From positions 1-33,117 of the forward strand of contig VAWT01000158.1 in the NCBI GenBank assembly GCA_005883415.1: a stretch of 33,117 nt of DNA. The letters run 5' to 3'. The notes beneath the pieces were generated by a model. The model worked only from the letters and a program-made list of their open reading frames with translations, was not told where the DNA came from and did no database searches. Positions within the stretch are counted from its first letter, which is position 1, and the number at the start of each line of letters is the position of its first letter. A program made the translations under genes and the position numbers. This document shows, piece after piece, positions 6,993 through 15,291 of this stretch. Source of the DNA: Actinomycetota bacterium. GTDB taxonomy: Bacteria; Actinomycetota; Thermoleophilia; Solirubrobacterales; Solirubrobacteraceae.

Positions 6993-8315
6993 GTGGCTGA
7001 ACGCGATTTTCCACATGCGTCGGTGATCGAAGGCGTGCGCTTCACCGCCCAGGTCGCGCTGCCCAACCTGATCCAAGGGCTGTTCCGGCGACGGAAGCAA
7101 GCCTCGGCTATCGCCAGCCGAACCGGAGCCGATGGACTGGCGGTGGGCTTCCTTGCCGGCGTGAAGCGGAGCTACGGCGAGGGGCCGGTGTGGATCCGGG
7201 TGGCCAAGGACGAGACCCTGCTTCTGCTTGGCCGCACGCCGATCAGGCGCGCGCTCGAGGGGTCGCCGGAGCCATTCGCCGCGGATCCCGAGCCGAAAAA
7301 ATCGGCCATGTCGCACTTCCAGCCCCACGCGCTCACGATCTCTCGAGACGGCGACTGGGAGGATCGGCGCAAGTTCACAGAGGCCGTGCTGGACGCTGGC
7401 ATGTCCTCGCTTGCCGACCGGTTCGCCGCGGTCTGCGTCGAGGAGTCGGCTCGCTTGGAGGAGGAGCTTGACTGGGACACATGGAACCGCGCCGTTCGCC
7501 GCGTCACTCGGCGGATCATTCTCGGCGACGGGGCAGCCGACGACGATTCGATCTCCGAGATGCTCGGAGAGCTGATGGACAAGTCAAATCCCCCGGGCGG
7601 GGGAGACGAGGAGCTCTACGAGCGTTATGTCGCCGCGCTTCAGCGCTACGTGGACGAGGCGGAGCCAGGCAGCCTGGTGAGCCTGTTCGAACGCGCGCCA
7701 GTGACCGAGCGCACCGAGCCTGTCGGGCAGGTCACCCACTGGCTGTTCGCGCTCGGGGATACGTTGGCCATCAACGCGTTGCGCTGCCTGGCGTTGCTCG
7801 CCGCGTTCGACGAGCAGCACAAGCGCGTCTCGGAGGAGGTCGCGAACGCGGATCTCAACACCGAATCGGGCGTGGATTCGCTGAAGGTCCTCGAGGCCTG
7901 CCTTCAGGAAGCGATGCGGCTGTGGCCGACGACGGCGATGCTGTCGCGCGAGGCCGTGCGTGATGTCGACTGGGACGGGATCACGATTCCGGCCGGCAAG
8001 CAGGTCCTGATCGTCAACACCTTCAACCACCGTGATGACGACGCAGTGCCGTTCGCCGATCGCTTTGATCCCGACGCGTGGCTGTCGGGCGACGCCGCCG
8101 ATGACTGGATCTTCAACCACTTCAGTCATGGGCCGCAGGGCTGTCCCGGCACGGCGCTGGCGCTGTTCGTGGGCAAGGCGATGCTGGCATCTCTGCTGGG
8201 TCCGGGCTCCGAGGTCCGCCTGCTCTCGCCGCGGCTCGACCCGACCAAGCCACTTCCGCACACGCTCGATTTCTTCGGCCTGAAGCTCTCGCTCGGCGGC
8301 TCGTCGGCGGGCTAG
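6993..8315 (+). CDS. Cytochrome P450
   Basis: 440 residues from GTG 6993. Landmarks: helix C DWEDRRKF (121-128) for heme propionate contact, I-helix FALGDTLAI (252-260) with the oxygen-activating Thr257, K-helix ExxR at E306-R309 (EACLQEAMRLWP), meander DRFDPDAW (357-363), and heme loop FSHGPQGCPG (377-386) with the iron ligand Cys384. A soluble monooxygenase needing a separate ferredoxin and reductase, none of which lie nearby. The N-terminus has no membrane anchor. The substrate cannot be inferred; the neighbours (NAD salvage, peptidase) suggest no pathway, so it is an orphan P450. Its stop is 9 bases from the convergent M20 stop. Confidence 0.93.
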   Translation: MAERDFPHASVIEGVRFTAQVALPNLIQGLFRRRKQASAIASRTGADGLAVGFLAGVKRSYGEGPVWIRVAKDETLLLLGRTPIRRALEGSPEPFAADPEPKKSAMSHFQPHALTISRDGDWEDRRKFTEAVLDAGMSSLADRFAAVCVEESARLEEELDWDTWNRAVRRVTRRIILGDGAADDDSISEMLGELMDKSNPPGGGDEELYERYVAALQRYVDEAEPGSLVSLFERAPVTERTEPVGQVTHWLFALGDTLAINALRCLALLAAFDEQHKRVSEEVANADLNTESGVDSLKVLEACLQEAMRLWPTTAMLSREAVRDVDWDGITIPAGKQVLIVNTFNHRDDDAVPFADRFDPDAWLSGDAADDWIFNHFSHGPQGCPGTALALFVGKAMLASLLGPGSEVRLLSPRLDPTKPLPHTLDFFGLKLSLGGSSAG

Positions 8316-8324
8316 CCGCAGGCG

Positions 8325-9620
8325 CTACCCGAGCAGCTCGCGCGCCAGGTCCGCGTAGAAGCCGGCGGCGAACCCCAGGTCGCGGACGTCGATTCGCTCG
8401 TCGGCGTTATGAACGAGCGGCGCCACGTCCAGGATCGTCATGTGGCGCTGCGGAAAGAACCCGTAGGCCACGCAGTCGGGGAATGCCTCGCGAAACCAGC
8501 GGGAATCGGAGCCGCCCGGCAGTATCACCGGGACGGTGTCCGCGCCCGGATCGTTATCGCCTATCCAGCGGTCGATGGCATCCATGAGCGGAGAGGCGAC
8601 CGCCGAGGCGTTGCCCGTGGCCGTCTCGGTGAACTCGATCTCCAGCGGGCCGTCGGCGCCGAGCAGCTCCTGGAGGCGCCGTTCGGCCAGCTCCTGGCCC
8701 AGGCCAGGGGGGACGCGGCAGTCGACCTTCACGTACGCTCGGGAGGGGATCACGTTGATCTTCTCCGATGCCTGGGCCATGGTGGGGGTCATCGTCACGC
8801 CTAGCATCGGCTCGACCAGCGTCAGCAGCGCCGGCTCGACCTCCCGGATCCGGGCGACCGCCGCCTCGGGATCCGAAGGATCCTCCCCCAACCCCCGCAG
8901 TAGCGCCGCCGGGGCTTCGGTGACGTCGTATGGCGGCTGGCGCTCGGCCAGTGCCGTCAGCACCGGGGCCAGCTTCAGCAGTGCGTTGTCGCCCGTCCGG
9001 GGCAGCGATGCGTGGCCCGCGGCACCGCGCGCGGTGACCTTGAAGCGGAAGATCCCCTTCTCCGCGCAACAGACGCCGTAGCGGCGCCGGCCCCGGTACT
9101 CGAACACCTCGCCTCCGCCCTCGTTCAGGAGCATGTCGCAGCGCACCTTGTCCGGATGGTTCTCGGTCAGCCAGTGGGCACCCTTCGCGCCGCCGGTCTC
9201 CTCGTCGCACACGAACACCAGCTTGAGCTGCCCCCGAGGTCGCCATCCCTCGCTGGCCAGTGCCGCCGCGGCGACGGCTTCGGCAGCGACCTGGGACTTC
9301 ATGTCCAGCGCGCCGCGGCCCCACAGAAACCCGTCCGCCACGTCGCCCGACCAGGGATCGTGACTCCACTCCGACGCCTCGGCGAGCACCGTGTCGACAT
9401 GGCCGAGGAAGCAAAGCGACGGCCCATGATCCGTGCCTTCCAGCGTGGCCACCAAGTTCGGGCGGTCCTCGGTGGCGCTCAGAAGCTCGACCTCGAACCC
9501 GGCTTCTCGAAGATACTCGGCTAGGTATTCGATTGCGGGCCGTTCGTTGCCGGGGGGGTTGACGGTGTTGAAGCGGACAAGCCGCTTAAGGACGTCGGTC
9601 GTTTCGGCCTGCAGGTCCAT
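8325..9620 (-). CDS. M20-family metallopeptidase / amidohydrolase (ArgE/DapE-like)
   Basis: 431 residues from the ATG at 9618-9620. Di-zinc site: GHVDTV (H74, catalytic D76), GRGALDMKSQ (D106), CDEETGG (catalytic E140 and ligand E141), LNEGGGE (about 167) and a C-terminal VHNADE His. The lid domain between them holds GAAGHASLPRTGDNAL, the dimerisation/substrate His segment. Members cleave N-acyl or peptide bonds (carboxypeptidase G2, aminoacylase, succinyl-diaminopimelate desuccinylase); the long lid and the opening RLVRFNTVNPPGNE fit general M20 dipeptidase or acylase proteins rather than biosynthetic DapE. It follows ltrA by 13 bases and may have its own promoter overlapping the ltrA stop. 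Confidence 0.92.
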   Translation of the reverse strand: MDLQAETTDVLKRLVRFNTVNPPGNERPAIEYLAEYLREAGFEVELLSATEDRPNLVATLEGTDHGPSLCFLGHVDTVLAEASEWSHDPWSGDVADGFLWGRGALDMKSQVAAEAVAAAALASEGWRPRGQLKLVFVCDEETGGAKGAHWLTENHPDKVRCDMLLNEGGGEVFEYRGRRRYGVCCAEKGIFRFKVTARGAAGHASLPRTGDNALLKLAPVLTALAERQPPYDVTEAPAALLRGLGEDPSDPEAAVARIREVEPALLTLVEPMLGVTMTPTMAQASEKINVIPSRAYVKVDCRVPPGLGQELAERRLQELLGADGPLEIEFTETATGNASAVASPLMDAIDRWIGDNDPGADTVPVILPGGSDSRWFREAFPDCVAYGFFPQRHMTILDVAPLVHNADERIDVRDLGFAAGFYADLARELLG

Positions 9621-9630
9621 CGGTCGGTGG

Positions 9631-9636
9631 AGCCTA
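9631..9636 (-). promoter_or_regulatory. -10-like TAGGCT before the M20 gene, overlapping the ltrA stop
   Basis: TAGGCT on the minus strand ends 10 bases before the M20 ATG, and its TAG is the stop codon of ltrA. No Shine-Dalgarno sequence precedes the ATG. A leaderless internal promoter is possible. Confidence 0.33.
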
Positions 9637-10566
9637 ACGCGGTGCCGGGGAGCGCTTGACGCACAGGCCGCCGAGCGAGCCCTCGATCACCAGCTTGGCA
9701 CCAACGGCGAAGATGATGATCCCGGCCACGATCACCAGATGGATGTAGCTGTATGCGTCGGCCGCGGCCAGCACCGGATCGGTGTGGACCCGCAGTCGTT
9801 CCTGGGCGGTGCGGGCCAGCTCGTCGAAATACGTCCACCACAGGCCGACGGTGGCCACAAAGCACAGCGAGAACAGGACCAGAGTGTGCGCGGTCAATGC
9901 TGAGCTGGCCTGGGCGCCGATGGCCACAATCGACTCTCCGAGACAGATGATCACGAACAGGCCGTAGCGCTCCGCGAAGTGAGCGACGGCGACGCGCTGA
10001 AGGCTGCGCAGGCGCTGCCGGGAAAACCAGGCCGGTCCCGCGTAGTCGATCGCCGCGGCCACGAGCCACAGGGCGGTCCGAGGCCCGGACGCCAGGAACG
10101 AACCGGCGATCAGGAGGGCCATCCCGACCACGACCGTGATCGCGAACCCGGCGATCGCGCTCCACTGCGCCCTTCCGGCTCGCGACGCCTGGGCATAGAG
10201 GGCGAGGTGCAGGAACCGCACCACGGCATAGCTCACCGCGAACAGCGTCCCGCGCTGCTCGAACGCATGGGGCAGCGCCAGGCCTGCGACGAAGATGAAC
10301 CCCATCGCCACCAGCAACACCAGCCGTAGCTCGCGGGCCTCGTCGTCGAATGCGTTGGCGACCCAGACGAACGCTGACCACGCCCACCAGACGAGCGCCA
10401 GCGCGAGCATCGACCGTCCGAACCCGCCCCACGTCGGGTCCCGCGCCAGCAAGGTGACGACCTGCGTGACCGCGAATGCGAACACCAGATCCCACAGCAG
10501 CTCCACCGGGCTCGTCCGCCGCTCGCGCGGAGCGGCCTCGGCCACCTGGTCGGTAACTCCGGTCAC
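9634..10566 (-). CDS. ltrA: LtrA-family membrane protein, C-terminally short
   Basis: 310 residues from GTG 10566. Hallmarks of the low temperature requirement A family: SPVELLWDLVFAFAVTQVVTLL near the N-terminus, WWAWSAFVWVANAFDDEA, HFAERYGLFVIICLGESIVAIG and YSYIHLVIVAGIIIFAVGAKL. About seven hydrophobic segments are visible. LtrA proteins are usually near 370-400 residues, with further membrane helices after the YSYxHL...AxGxK segment; here the chain ends 17 residues after that segment in a polar tail (CVKRSPAPR), and the M20 gene begins 13 bases later. So the last two or three helices appear to be missing. The biochemical role of LtrA is unknown. Family secure; whether the product is functional is doubtful. 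Confidence 0.86.
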   Translation of the reverse strand: MTGVTDQVAEAAPRERRTSPVELLWDLVFAFAVTQVVTLLARDPTWGGFGRSMLALALVWWAWSAFVWVANAFDDEARELRLVLLVAMGFIFVAGLALPHAFEQRGTLFAVSYAVVRFLHLALYAQASRAGRAQWSAIAGFAITVVVGMALLIAGSFLASGPRTALWLVAAAIDYAGPAWFSRQRLRSLQRVAVAHFAERYGLFVIICLGESIVAIGAQASSALTAHTLVLFSLCFVATVGLWWTYFDELARTAQERLRVHTDPVLAAADAYSYIHLVIVAGIIIFAVGAKLVIEGSLGGLCVKRSPAPR

Positions 10567-10572
10567 GCCGAG

Positions 10573-10582
10573 AGCGTACGAT
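10573..10582. promoter_or_regulatory. Overlapping divergent -10-like boxes for ltrA and hisN
   Basis: The sequence AGCGTACGAT reads TACGCT on the minus strand (10573-10578), 6 bases before the ltrA GTG, and TACGAT on the plus strand (10577-10582), 8 bases before the hisN GTG. The two hexamers share two bases within a 24-base gap. Both starts lack a Shine-Dalgarno sequence, so both transcripts would be leaderless and the two polymerases would compete for one site. Confidence 0.5.
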
Positions 10583-10590
10583 CAGCCGCC

Positions 10591-11382
10591 GTGGGCAGCC
10601 GTGAAGACGACCTCGAGCTCGCACTCGAGTTGGCCGACGTCGCGGACTCGATGACCGTGGAGAGCTTTCGGGCCGAGGGCCTGGTCGTTGAAAACAAGCC
10701 GGACCAGACGCCCGTGACCGAGGCCGATCGCGCGGTGGAGCGGAAGGTTCGCGCGCTGCTGGCGCAAGCCAGACCCGGCGATGTGGTGGCCGGCGAGGAG
10801 TACGGGCCGGGCGAAGAGGCAGCGGACGGCGGGCGGCGGTGGATCGTGGATCCGATCGATGGAACCAAGAACTACGTGCGCGGGATCCCGGTTTGGGCCA
10901 CGCTGCTGGCCCTCGAAGAGGGAGAGCAAATCACGGTCGCTGTGGCCTCGGCGCCCGCGCTGCACCGGCGGTGGTGGGCGGCGCGCCACAACGGGGCGTT
11001 CATGACGGACGGGGTGGGCGATACAAAACGGCTCCGAGTCTCCGGGGTGAGCGAGCTCGCGGAAGCACAGCTGTCGTTCGCGGGATTCGAGGACTGGGAG
11101 GCGAAGGGACGGCTCGACGCGCTGCTCGAGCTCGGCCGGCGCTGCTGGCGGACGCGTGCCTTCGGCGATTTTTGGGGCTACATGCTGGTCGCCGAGGGCG
11201 CAGTGGAGATCTCGTGCGAGCCCGTCGTCGAGCTCTGGGACCTGGCGGCGCCGCAGCTGATCGTCGAGGAGGCCGGGGGTCGCTTCACCGACTTGAGCGG
11301 CGAGGCCCGCGCCGGCGGCGGCAGCGGGGTCGGCACGAACGGCCTGTTGCACGAGGCGGTGCTCGAAATCGTGGGGTTGTAG
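10591..11382 (+). CDS. hisN: Inositol-monophosphatase-family phosphatase, HisN-type histidinol-phosphatase
   Basis: 263 residues from GTG 10591. Lithium-sensitive phosphatase motifs: TEAD (43-46), GEE (68-70), WIVDPIDGTKNYVRG (84-98) and, near the end, WDLAAPQLIVEEAGGRF. These supply the Asp/Glu ligands for the catalytic Mg ions. The TKNYVRGIPVWATLLAL segment is typical of the actinobacterial HisN group, which dephosphorylates L-histidinol phosphate in histidine synthesis, rather than the TxNFxHG of SuhB/IMPase enzymes. No other his gene is nearby, so inositol phosphate, PAP or fructose-bisphosphate remain possible substrates. rarA follows after 77 bases. Confidence 0.87.
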   Translation: MGSREDDLELALELADVADSMTVESFRAEGLVVENKPDQTPVTEADRAVERKVRALLAQARPGDVVAGEEYGPGEEAADGGRRWIVDPIDGTKNYVRGIPVWATLLALEEGEQITVAVASAPALHRRWWAARHNGAFMTDGVGDTKRLRVSGVSELAEAQLSFAGFEDWEAKGRLDALLELGRRCWRTRAFGDFWGYMLVAEGAVEISCEPVVELWDLAAPQLIVEEAGGRFTDLSGEARAGGGSGVGTNGLLHEAVLEIVGL

Positions 11383-11459
11383 GGCCAGGAGCCGCCGGCC
11401 GCGGCCCGCGCGATGAATGCGCAACCGCGGCCTCCGCGCCACCTTCCATACTTCACAGC

Positions 11460-12767
11460 ATGCAGCGGCTGTTCGGTGACGACGCACCGTCGCGCGCTGA
11501 CGCGGTGGCACCCTCCGGTGCACCGCTTGCCACCCGCCTGCGGCCCCGAACGTTGGACGAGTTCGTTGGCCAGGATCGGCTGCTCCAACCGGGCTCGGCC
11601 CTTCGCACCGCGATCGAAGAGGGTCGGCCCCACTCGATGATCCTCCACGGCCCTCCAGGGAGCGGGAAAACCACACTGGCCCGACTGATAGCGGAGTCCT
11701 CGAGCGCAGCGTTCGAGGAGCAGAGCGCGGTGCAGGCGGGCCGGGCGGAGGTCAGGGCGGTGATCGAGCGCGCGCGCGAGCGCCTGAGCACGAGCGGCAC
11801 AAGGACCATCTTCTTCCTCGACGAGATTCACCGGTTCAACAAGGCGCAGCAGGACGCCCTGCTCCCGGCGGTCGAGGACGGGCTGATCACGCTCATCGGG
11901 GCGACCACCGAGAATCCGTACTTCGAGGTCAACTCCGCCCTGTTGTCCCGCACCCAGGTGTATGTGCTCGAGCAACTGAGCTCGGCCCAGATCCGCACGC
12001 TGCTCGACCGGGCCGTCCACCGAGGCGAGTGCGGGACGCGGACGGTCGAGCCCGAGGCGCTCGAGTTCCTCGCCGACCGTTCGGGTGGCGACGCTCGGAC
12101 GGCGCTCAACGCGCTGGAACTGGCCTGTCAGACGGCTGGGGAGGGGCCAGGGTCCGACTCTGTGACGCTGGCCTACGCCGAGGACGCGCTCCAGCGCCGC
12201 GCGCTGCTATACGACCGCCAGGCCGACTACCACTACGACACGATCTCGGCTTGGATCAAGGCCACCCGAGGCTCGGACCCCGACGCATCGCTCTACTACC
12301 TAGCGTTGATGCTCGAGGGCGGAGAGGACCCGCGCTTCATCGTCCGCCGGATGGTCGTCCTTGCCTCGGAGGACATCGGCAACGCCGACCCCCAGGCGTT
12401 GACGGTCGCGACCGCGGCGGCGCAGGCGGTCGAGCACGTGGGGTTGCCGGAGGCCCAGTTTGCGCTGGCGCAGGCAGCCATCTACTTGTCGCTGGCGCCC
12501 AAGTCCGATGCCACCAAGCGGGCGATAGTCGCGGCCAGGGAGCTGATCAGCGAGCGGGGGGCGGACCTGCCGCCGAGCTATCTGCGATCTTCCACGCGCA
12601 AGCGCGGGGATTACGACAATCCGCATAAGCGTCCCGGTCACGTCTCGCCGCAGGAGCTGATGCCCGAGTCCGCGATCGGGCGCCGGCTCTACGAACCTGA
12701 CGAAGCGGAGGCGCGGCTGCGGGAACACCTGGAGGAGATCCGCCGGGCGCGCGGAAGGGGCAGCTGA
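11460..12767 (+). CDS. rarA: Replication-associated recombination protein A (RarA/MgsA)
   Basis: 435 residues from ATG 11460. The frame is open further upstream, but that part lies antiparallel in codon sense over hisN and homology starts at [13 protein letters not shown]+ ATPase: [17 protein letters not shown] (26-42), Walker A GPPGSGKT (64-71), Walker [20 protein letters not shown] (118-136), sensor-1 [18 protein letters not shown], and the C-terminal [54 protein letters not shown] block that identifies RarA. Tetrameric, acts at stalled forks with SSB. The tail ([18 protein letters not shown]) is a variant of the family's YxNPHD end. Length is typical. Confidence 0.96.
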   Translation: MQRLFGDDAPSRADAVAPSGAPLATRLRPRTLDEFVGQDRLLQPGSALRTAIEEGRPHSMILHGPPGSGKTTLARLIAESSSAAFEEQSAVQAGRAEVRAVIERARERLSTSGTRTIFFLDEIHRFNKAQQDALLPAVEDGLITLIGATTENPYFEVNSALLSRTQVYVLEQLSSAQIRTLLDRAVHRGECGTRTVEPEALEFLADRSGGDARTALNALELACQTAGEGPGSDSVTLAYAEDALQRRALLYDRQADYHYDTISAWIKATRGSDPDASLYYLALMLEGGEDPRFIVRRMVVLASEDIGNADPQALTVATAAAQAVEHVGLPEAQFALAQAAIYLSLAPKSDATKRAIVAARELISERGADLPPSYLRSSTRKRGDYDNPHKRPGHVSPQELMPESAIGRRLYEPDEAEARLREHLEEIRRARGRGS

Positions 12768-12773
12768 GCGGGC

Positions 12774-12779
12774 TACCCT
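12774..12779 (+). promoter_or_regulatory. -10-like TACCCT before the tetrapyrrole/Moco/ccm operon
   Basis: TACCCT lies 8 bases before the GTG at 12788, only 7 bases after the rarA stop, and the GTG has no Shine-Dalgarno sequence. It is the only promoter-like element I see before the twelve-gene block. A -35 is not evident, and read-through from rarA is equally possible. Confidence 0.38.
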
Positions 12780-12787
12780 TTGAATTC

Positions 12788-13525
12788 GTGCCCGCCCAGG
12801 CCTACAGAGGCAAAGAGTGTGTCTGCCAGCTGCGCAAGGGCATCTGCGACCAGTCGTGTGTCGAGGGGATGCTCGAGACCAGGTTCTACATCGCCTGCCT
12901 GCGCCTGACCGGGCGGCGGTGCGTGGTCATCGGTGGCGGCGACGTGGGACTCGAGAAGGTCGAGGGGCTGCTGGCCTGCGACGCCGAGGTGACGCTGGTC
13001 GCGCCAGACGCCCATCCCGAGCTCGTGCAGCTGGCGCTCGAGGGCGCGATCCGCTGGGAGCAGCGCGAGTACGAGTCCTCGGACCTCGATGGCTGCCTGA
13101 TCGCGATCGCCGCGACATCGGACACCGATGTCAACGTCCGCGTGTTCGAGGACGCAGAGCAGCGGGCGATGCTGGTCAACGTGGTTGACGTCCCGCCGCT
13201 GTGCAACTTCATCCTCCCGGCGATCGTGCGCACCGGCCCCATCGCCATCGCTATCTCCACGGCCGGAGCGTCGCCCGCGCTGGCCAAGCGGATGAAGCGG
13301 GAGATCGGCGAGCTTTTCGGCGAGCCGTACGCGATGCTGGCCGTGCTCCTGAACGAAGCCCGTGGGTGGGCAAAGGCCACGCTTCCGAGTTATAAAGACC
13401 GCAAGGAGTTCTTCGAGTCGATCGTGGAGGGCGAGCCGGATCCCGTCGAGTTGCTGCGCGAGGGGCGCTTCGATGAGGTGCGCGAGCTGGTCGAAGACGC
13501 GATGCGGGAGCACGCTCCTGCGTGA
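12788..13525 (+). CDS. Precorrin-2 dehydrogenase / sirohydrochlorin ferrochelatase (Met8/CysG N-terminal type)
   Basis: 245 residues from GTG 12788. From residue 29 it follows the family: [40 protein letters not shown] (NAD-binding Rossmann fold with GGGDVG), [64 protein letters not shown]. It oxidises precorrin-2 to sirohydrochlorin with NAD and inserts iron to give siroheme. Residues 1-28 are an extension with four cysteines ([14 protein letters not shown]); its GC-rich codon third positions suggest it is translated, but the alternative ATG at 12869 would remove it. The stop overlaps the moaC GTG (GTGA). Upstream gene of the operon whose cobA-hemD member supplies its substrate. Confidence 0.9.
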   Translation: MPAQAYRGKECVCQLRKGICDQSCVEGMLETRFYIACLRLTGRRCVVIGGGDVGLEKVEGLLACDAEVTLVAPDAHPELVQLALEGAIRWEQREYESSDLDGCLIAIAATSDTDVNVRVFEDAEQRAMLVNVVDVPPLCNFILPAIVRTGPIAIAISTAGASPALAKRMKREIGELFGEPYAMLAVLLNEARGWAKATLPSYKDRKEFFESIVEGEPDPVELLREGRFDEVRELVEDAMREHAPA

Positions 13526-14028
13526 GCACTGAGCCGGGCGGCCGCCTGACGCACGTCGACGAGCGCGGCCGGGCCCGCATGGTCGACGTGTCCTCCAAGC
13601 CAGACACCGAACGCCGCGCTCTAGCCCAGGCGGTGGTGCGGGTATCAGCCGCGACGGCGCAGGCGGTTGAAGCTGGTGACGCTCCGAAAGGCGACGTGCT
13701 CGGCGTGGCCAGGATCGCCGGGATCCAGGCAGCCAAGCGGACCGCCGAGCTGATTCCCCTGTGCCACCCGCTGCCGCTGTCGTTCATCGGCGTGGATGGA
13801 GCGGTCGACCCGGAGGCAGGCACGATCACGCTGAGGGCCGAGGCCAGAACCACAGGCCCCACCGGCGTGGAGATGGAGGCCTTGACGGCGGCGAGCGTAG
13901 CGGCGCTGACCGTGTACGACATGATCAAGGGCATGGAGCGCGGGGCCAAGATCGAGGAAGTCATCCTGCTCGAGAAGGCCGGTGGGCGCTCGGGCCAGTG
14001 GCAGCGTGGAGAGGGGCCAGGGCGATGA
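13522..14028 (+). CDS. moaC: Cyclic pyranopterin monophosphate synthase MoaC
   Basis: 168 residues, GTG overlapping the preceding stop. MoaC signatures: [46 protein letters not shown] (active-site His of the LCHPL segment), [29 protein letters not shown] and the C-terminal I[14 protein letters not shown], which matches the family's LxxKxGGKSG end. It rearranges the 3',8-cyclo-GTP product of MoaA into cyclic pyranopterin monophosphate, the second step of molybdenum cofactor synthesis. moaA, moaD, moaE and moeA are not in the window. ATGA overlap with the next gene. Confidence 0.97.
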   Translation: MSTEPGGRLTHVDERGRARMVDVSSKPDTERRALAQAVVRVSAATAQAVEAGDAPKGDVLGVARIAGIQAAKRTAELIPLCHPLPLSFIGVDGAVDPEAGTITLRAEARTTGPTGVEMEALTAASVAALTVYDMIKGMERGAKIEEVILLEKAGGRSGQWQRGEGPGR

Positions 14029-14747
14029 GCACCGAGCTGAGCGACGTTCTGGGGCGGGCGCGGGTGATCGACCTGAGCTATCCGCTGACCGCCGACTTCC
14101 CTCTGTTTCCCGCCTACGACCCGGTGCGGGTGGCGCAGAAGTTCTCCTGCGAGCGCGACGGTTTCTTCGTCAAATCGTGGGCGTTCGACGAGCACTCCGG
14201 CACGCACGTCGATGCCCCCGCCCATTTCGGCGCGGGTGCGCCGACCGTTGACCGCATCCCGCCCGAGGAGCTGATCCTCCCGGTTGTGGTGATCGACGTC
14301 CGCGAGCACGTCGAGCGCGATCACGATGCCACCGCCACACCGGATGACGTCCTGGCCTTCGAACAACGCCACGGCCCCCTCCCCGGGCGTTGCGCCGTGT
14401 TTGCGCTGACCGGGTGGGGGAGCCGCGTCCATGACCCGGCTGCCTACCTCAATGCCGATGACTCGGGCACTCTTCATGCTCCGGGCTTCAGCGAAGAGCT
14501 GACGGAGTTCCTCAAGGCCGAACGTCCCGGCGTCCGAGCGATCGGTCTCGACACCGCCAGCCTGGACATCGGCGCCAGCCGGGACTTCCCTGCCCACGTC
14601 AGCTGGCTGCCCAGCGGCCGCTATGGGATCGAGAATCTCGCCAACCTCGACCGGCTGCCCCCCACCGGAGCGGTGGCAGTCATCGGTGCACCGGCGCTGG
14701 CCGGAGGGAGCGGGGGACCTACTCGTGTCTTGGCGCTCCTGACATGA
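14025..14747 (+). CDS. Cyclase-family metal hydrolase (kynurenine formamidase-like)
   Basis: 240 residues, starting at the ATG that overlaps the moaC stop. The cyclase-family (PF04199) metal motif H-x-GTH-x-D-x-P-x-H is present as [14 protein letters not shown] (H57, H61, D63, H67), with the opening [21 protein letters not shown] and a later [10 protein letters not shown]. Members include kynurenine formamidase, isatin hydrolase and polyketide cyclase-like proteins that hydrolyse amides. [15 protein letters not shown] near the end is typical of the family. Why it sits between moaC and mogA is unclear; it is co-translated with moaC, so an amide-hydrolysis or detoxification role linked to cofactor synthesis is conceivable but unsupported. 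The substrate is unknown. Confidence 0.88.
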   Translation: MSTELSDVLGRARVIDLSYPLTADFPLFPAYDPVRVAQKFSCERDGFFVKSWAFDEHSGTHVDAPAHFGAGAPTVDRIPPEELILPVVVIDVREHVERDHDATATPDDVLAFEQRHGPLPGRCAVFALTGWGSRVHDPAAYLNADDSGTLHAPGFSEELTEFLKAERPGVRAIGLDTASLDIGASRDFPAHVSWLPSGRYGIENLANLDRLPPTGAVAVIGAPALAGGSGGPTRVLALLT

Positions 14748-14781
14748 GCCGTCGCCCCGGCTGCGGCGGCCAAGACGTCGA

Positions 14782-15291
14782 ATGAGGGCCGCAATCATCA
14801 CGATCTCGACGTCGGTCGCCGCCGGCCGCACGGAGGACCGCTCCGGCGCGGCGCTGGCCGAGCTGGCGGCTGCGGCCGGCGTCGAGGTCGTGGCCAGGGA
14901 GACCGTGAGCGACGATCGCCGACAGATCGAGGACCTGCTCCGGCGTCACGCCGCGCGCGCGGCGGACACCCCACTCATCTTTACCACCGGGGGCACCGGC
15001 CTCACCCCCGATGACGTCACGCCCGAAGCGACCCGGGCCGTGATCGACCGGGACGCGCCGGGGTTCGCCGAGGCGATGCGGGCCGAGTCGCTCAGGCACA
15101 CCCCGATGGGGATTCTTACCCGCGGCGTGTCCGGCATCGCGGGCCGCACGCTGATCATCAACTTCCCGGGGAACCCAAAGGCGGTCCACGAGCTGTTCGG
15201 AATCGTCGCTCCGACGCTCGAGCACGCGGTCGCGACGCTTCAGCGTGAGCCCGGGAGGGCCAACAAGGGTGCCCGACACGCCGGCCATTGA
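14782..15291 (+). CDS. mogA: Molybdopterin adenylyltransferase MogA/MoaB-type
   Basis: 169 residues. MoCF-binding domain: AIITISTSVAAGRTEDRSG at the N-terminus, VSDDRRQIEDLL, IFTTGGTGLTPDDVTPEAT (66-84; TTGGTG phosphate loop and acidic substrate-binding residues), and GRTLIINFPGNPKAVHELF. It activates molybdopterin by adenylylation before metal insertion by MoeA. The hydrolase and mogA are separated by 34 bases with no clear regulatory signal. Its last 23 bases overlap the ccmA start, which carries its ribosome-binding site GGGAGG inside mogA. Confidence 0.94.
   Translation: MRAAIITISTSVAAGRTEDRSGAALAELAAAAGVEVVARETVSDDRRQIEDLLRRHAARAADTPLIFTTGGTGLTPDDVTPEATRAVIDRDAPGFAEAMRAESLRHTPMGILTRGVSGIAGRTLIINFPGNPKAVHELFGIVAPTLEHAVATLQREPGRANKGARHAGH

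Noticed and set aside
10839-11459. N-terminal extension of the rarA frame (642 codons in all)
   Set aside because: The extra part overlaps hisN in another frame and shows no homology; the ATG at 11460 begins the RarA family sequence.
12768-12787. Cobalamin or other riboswitch before the tetrapyrrole operon
   Set aside because: The gap is only 20 bases, too short for any known riboswitch.
13251-14831. Minus-strand 526-codon frame opposite moaC and the cyclase-family gene
   Set aside because: No domain and low-complexity shadow residues; both plus-strand genes have intact active-site motifs.
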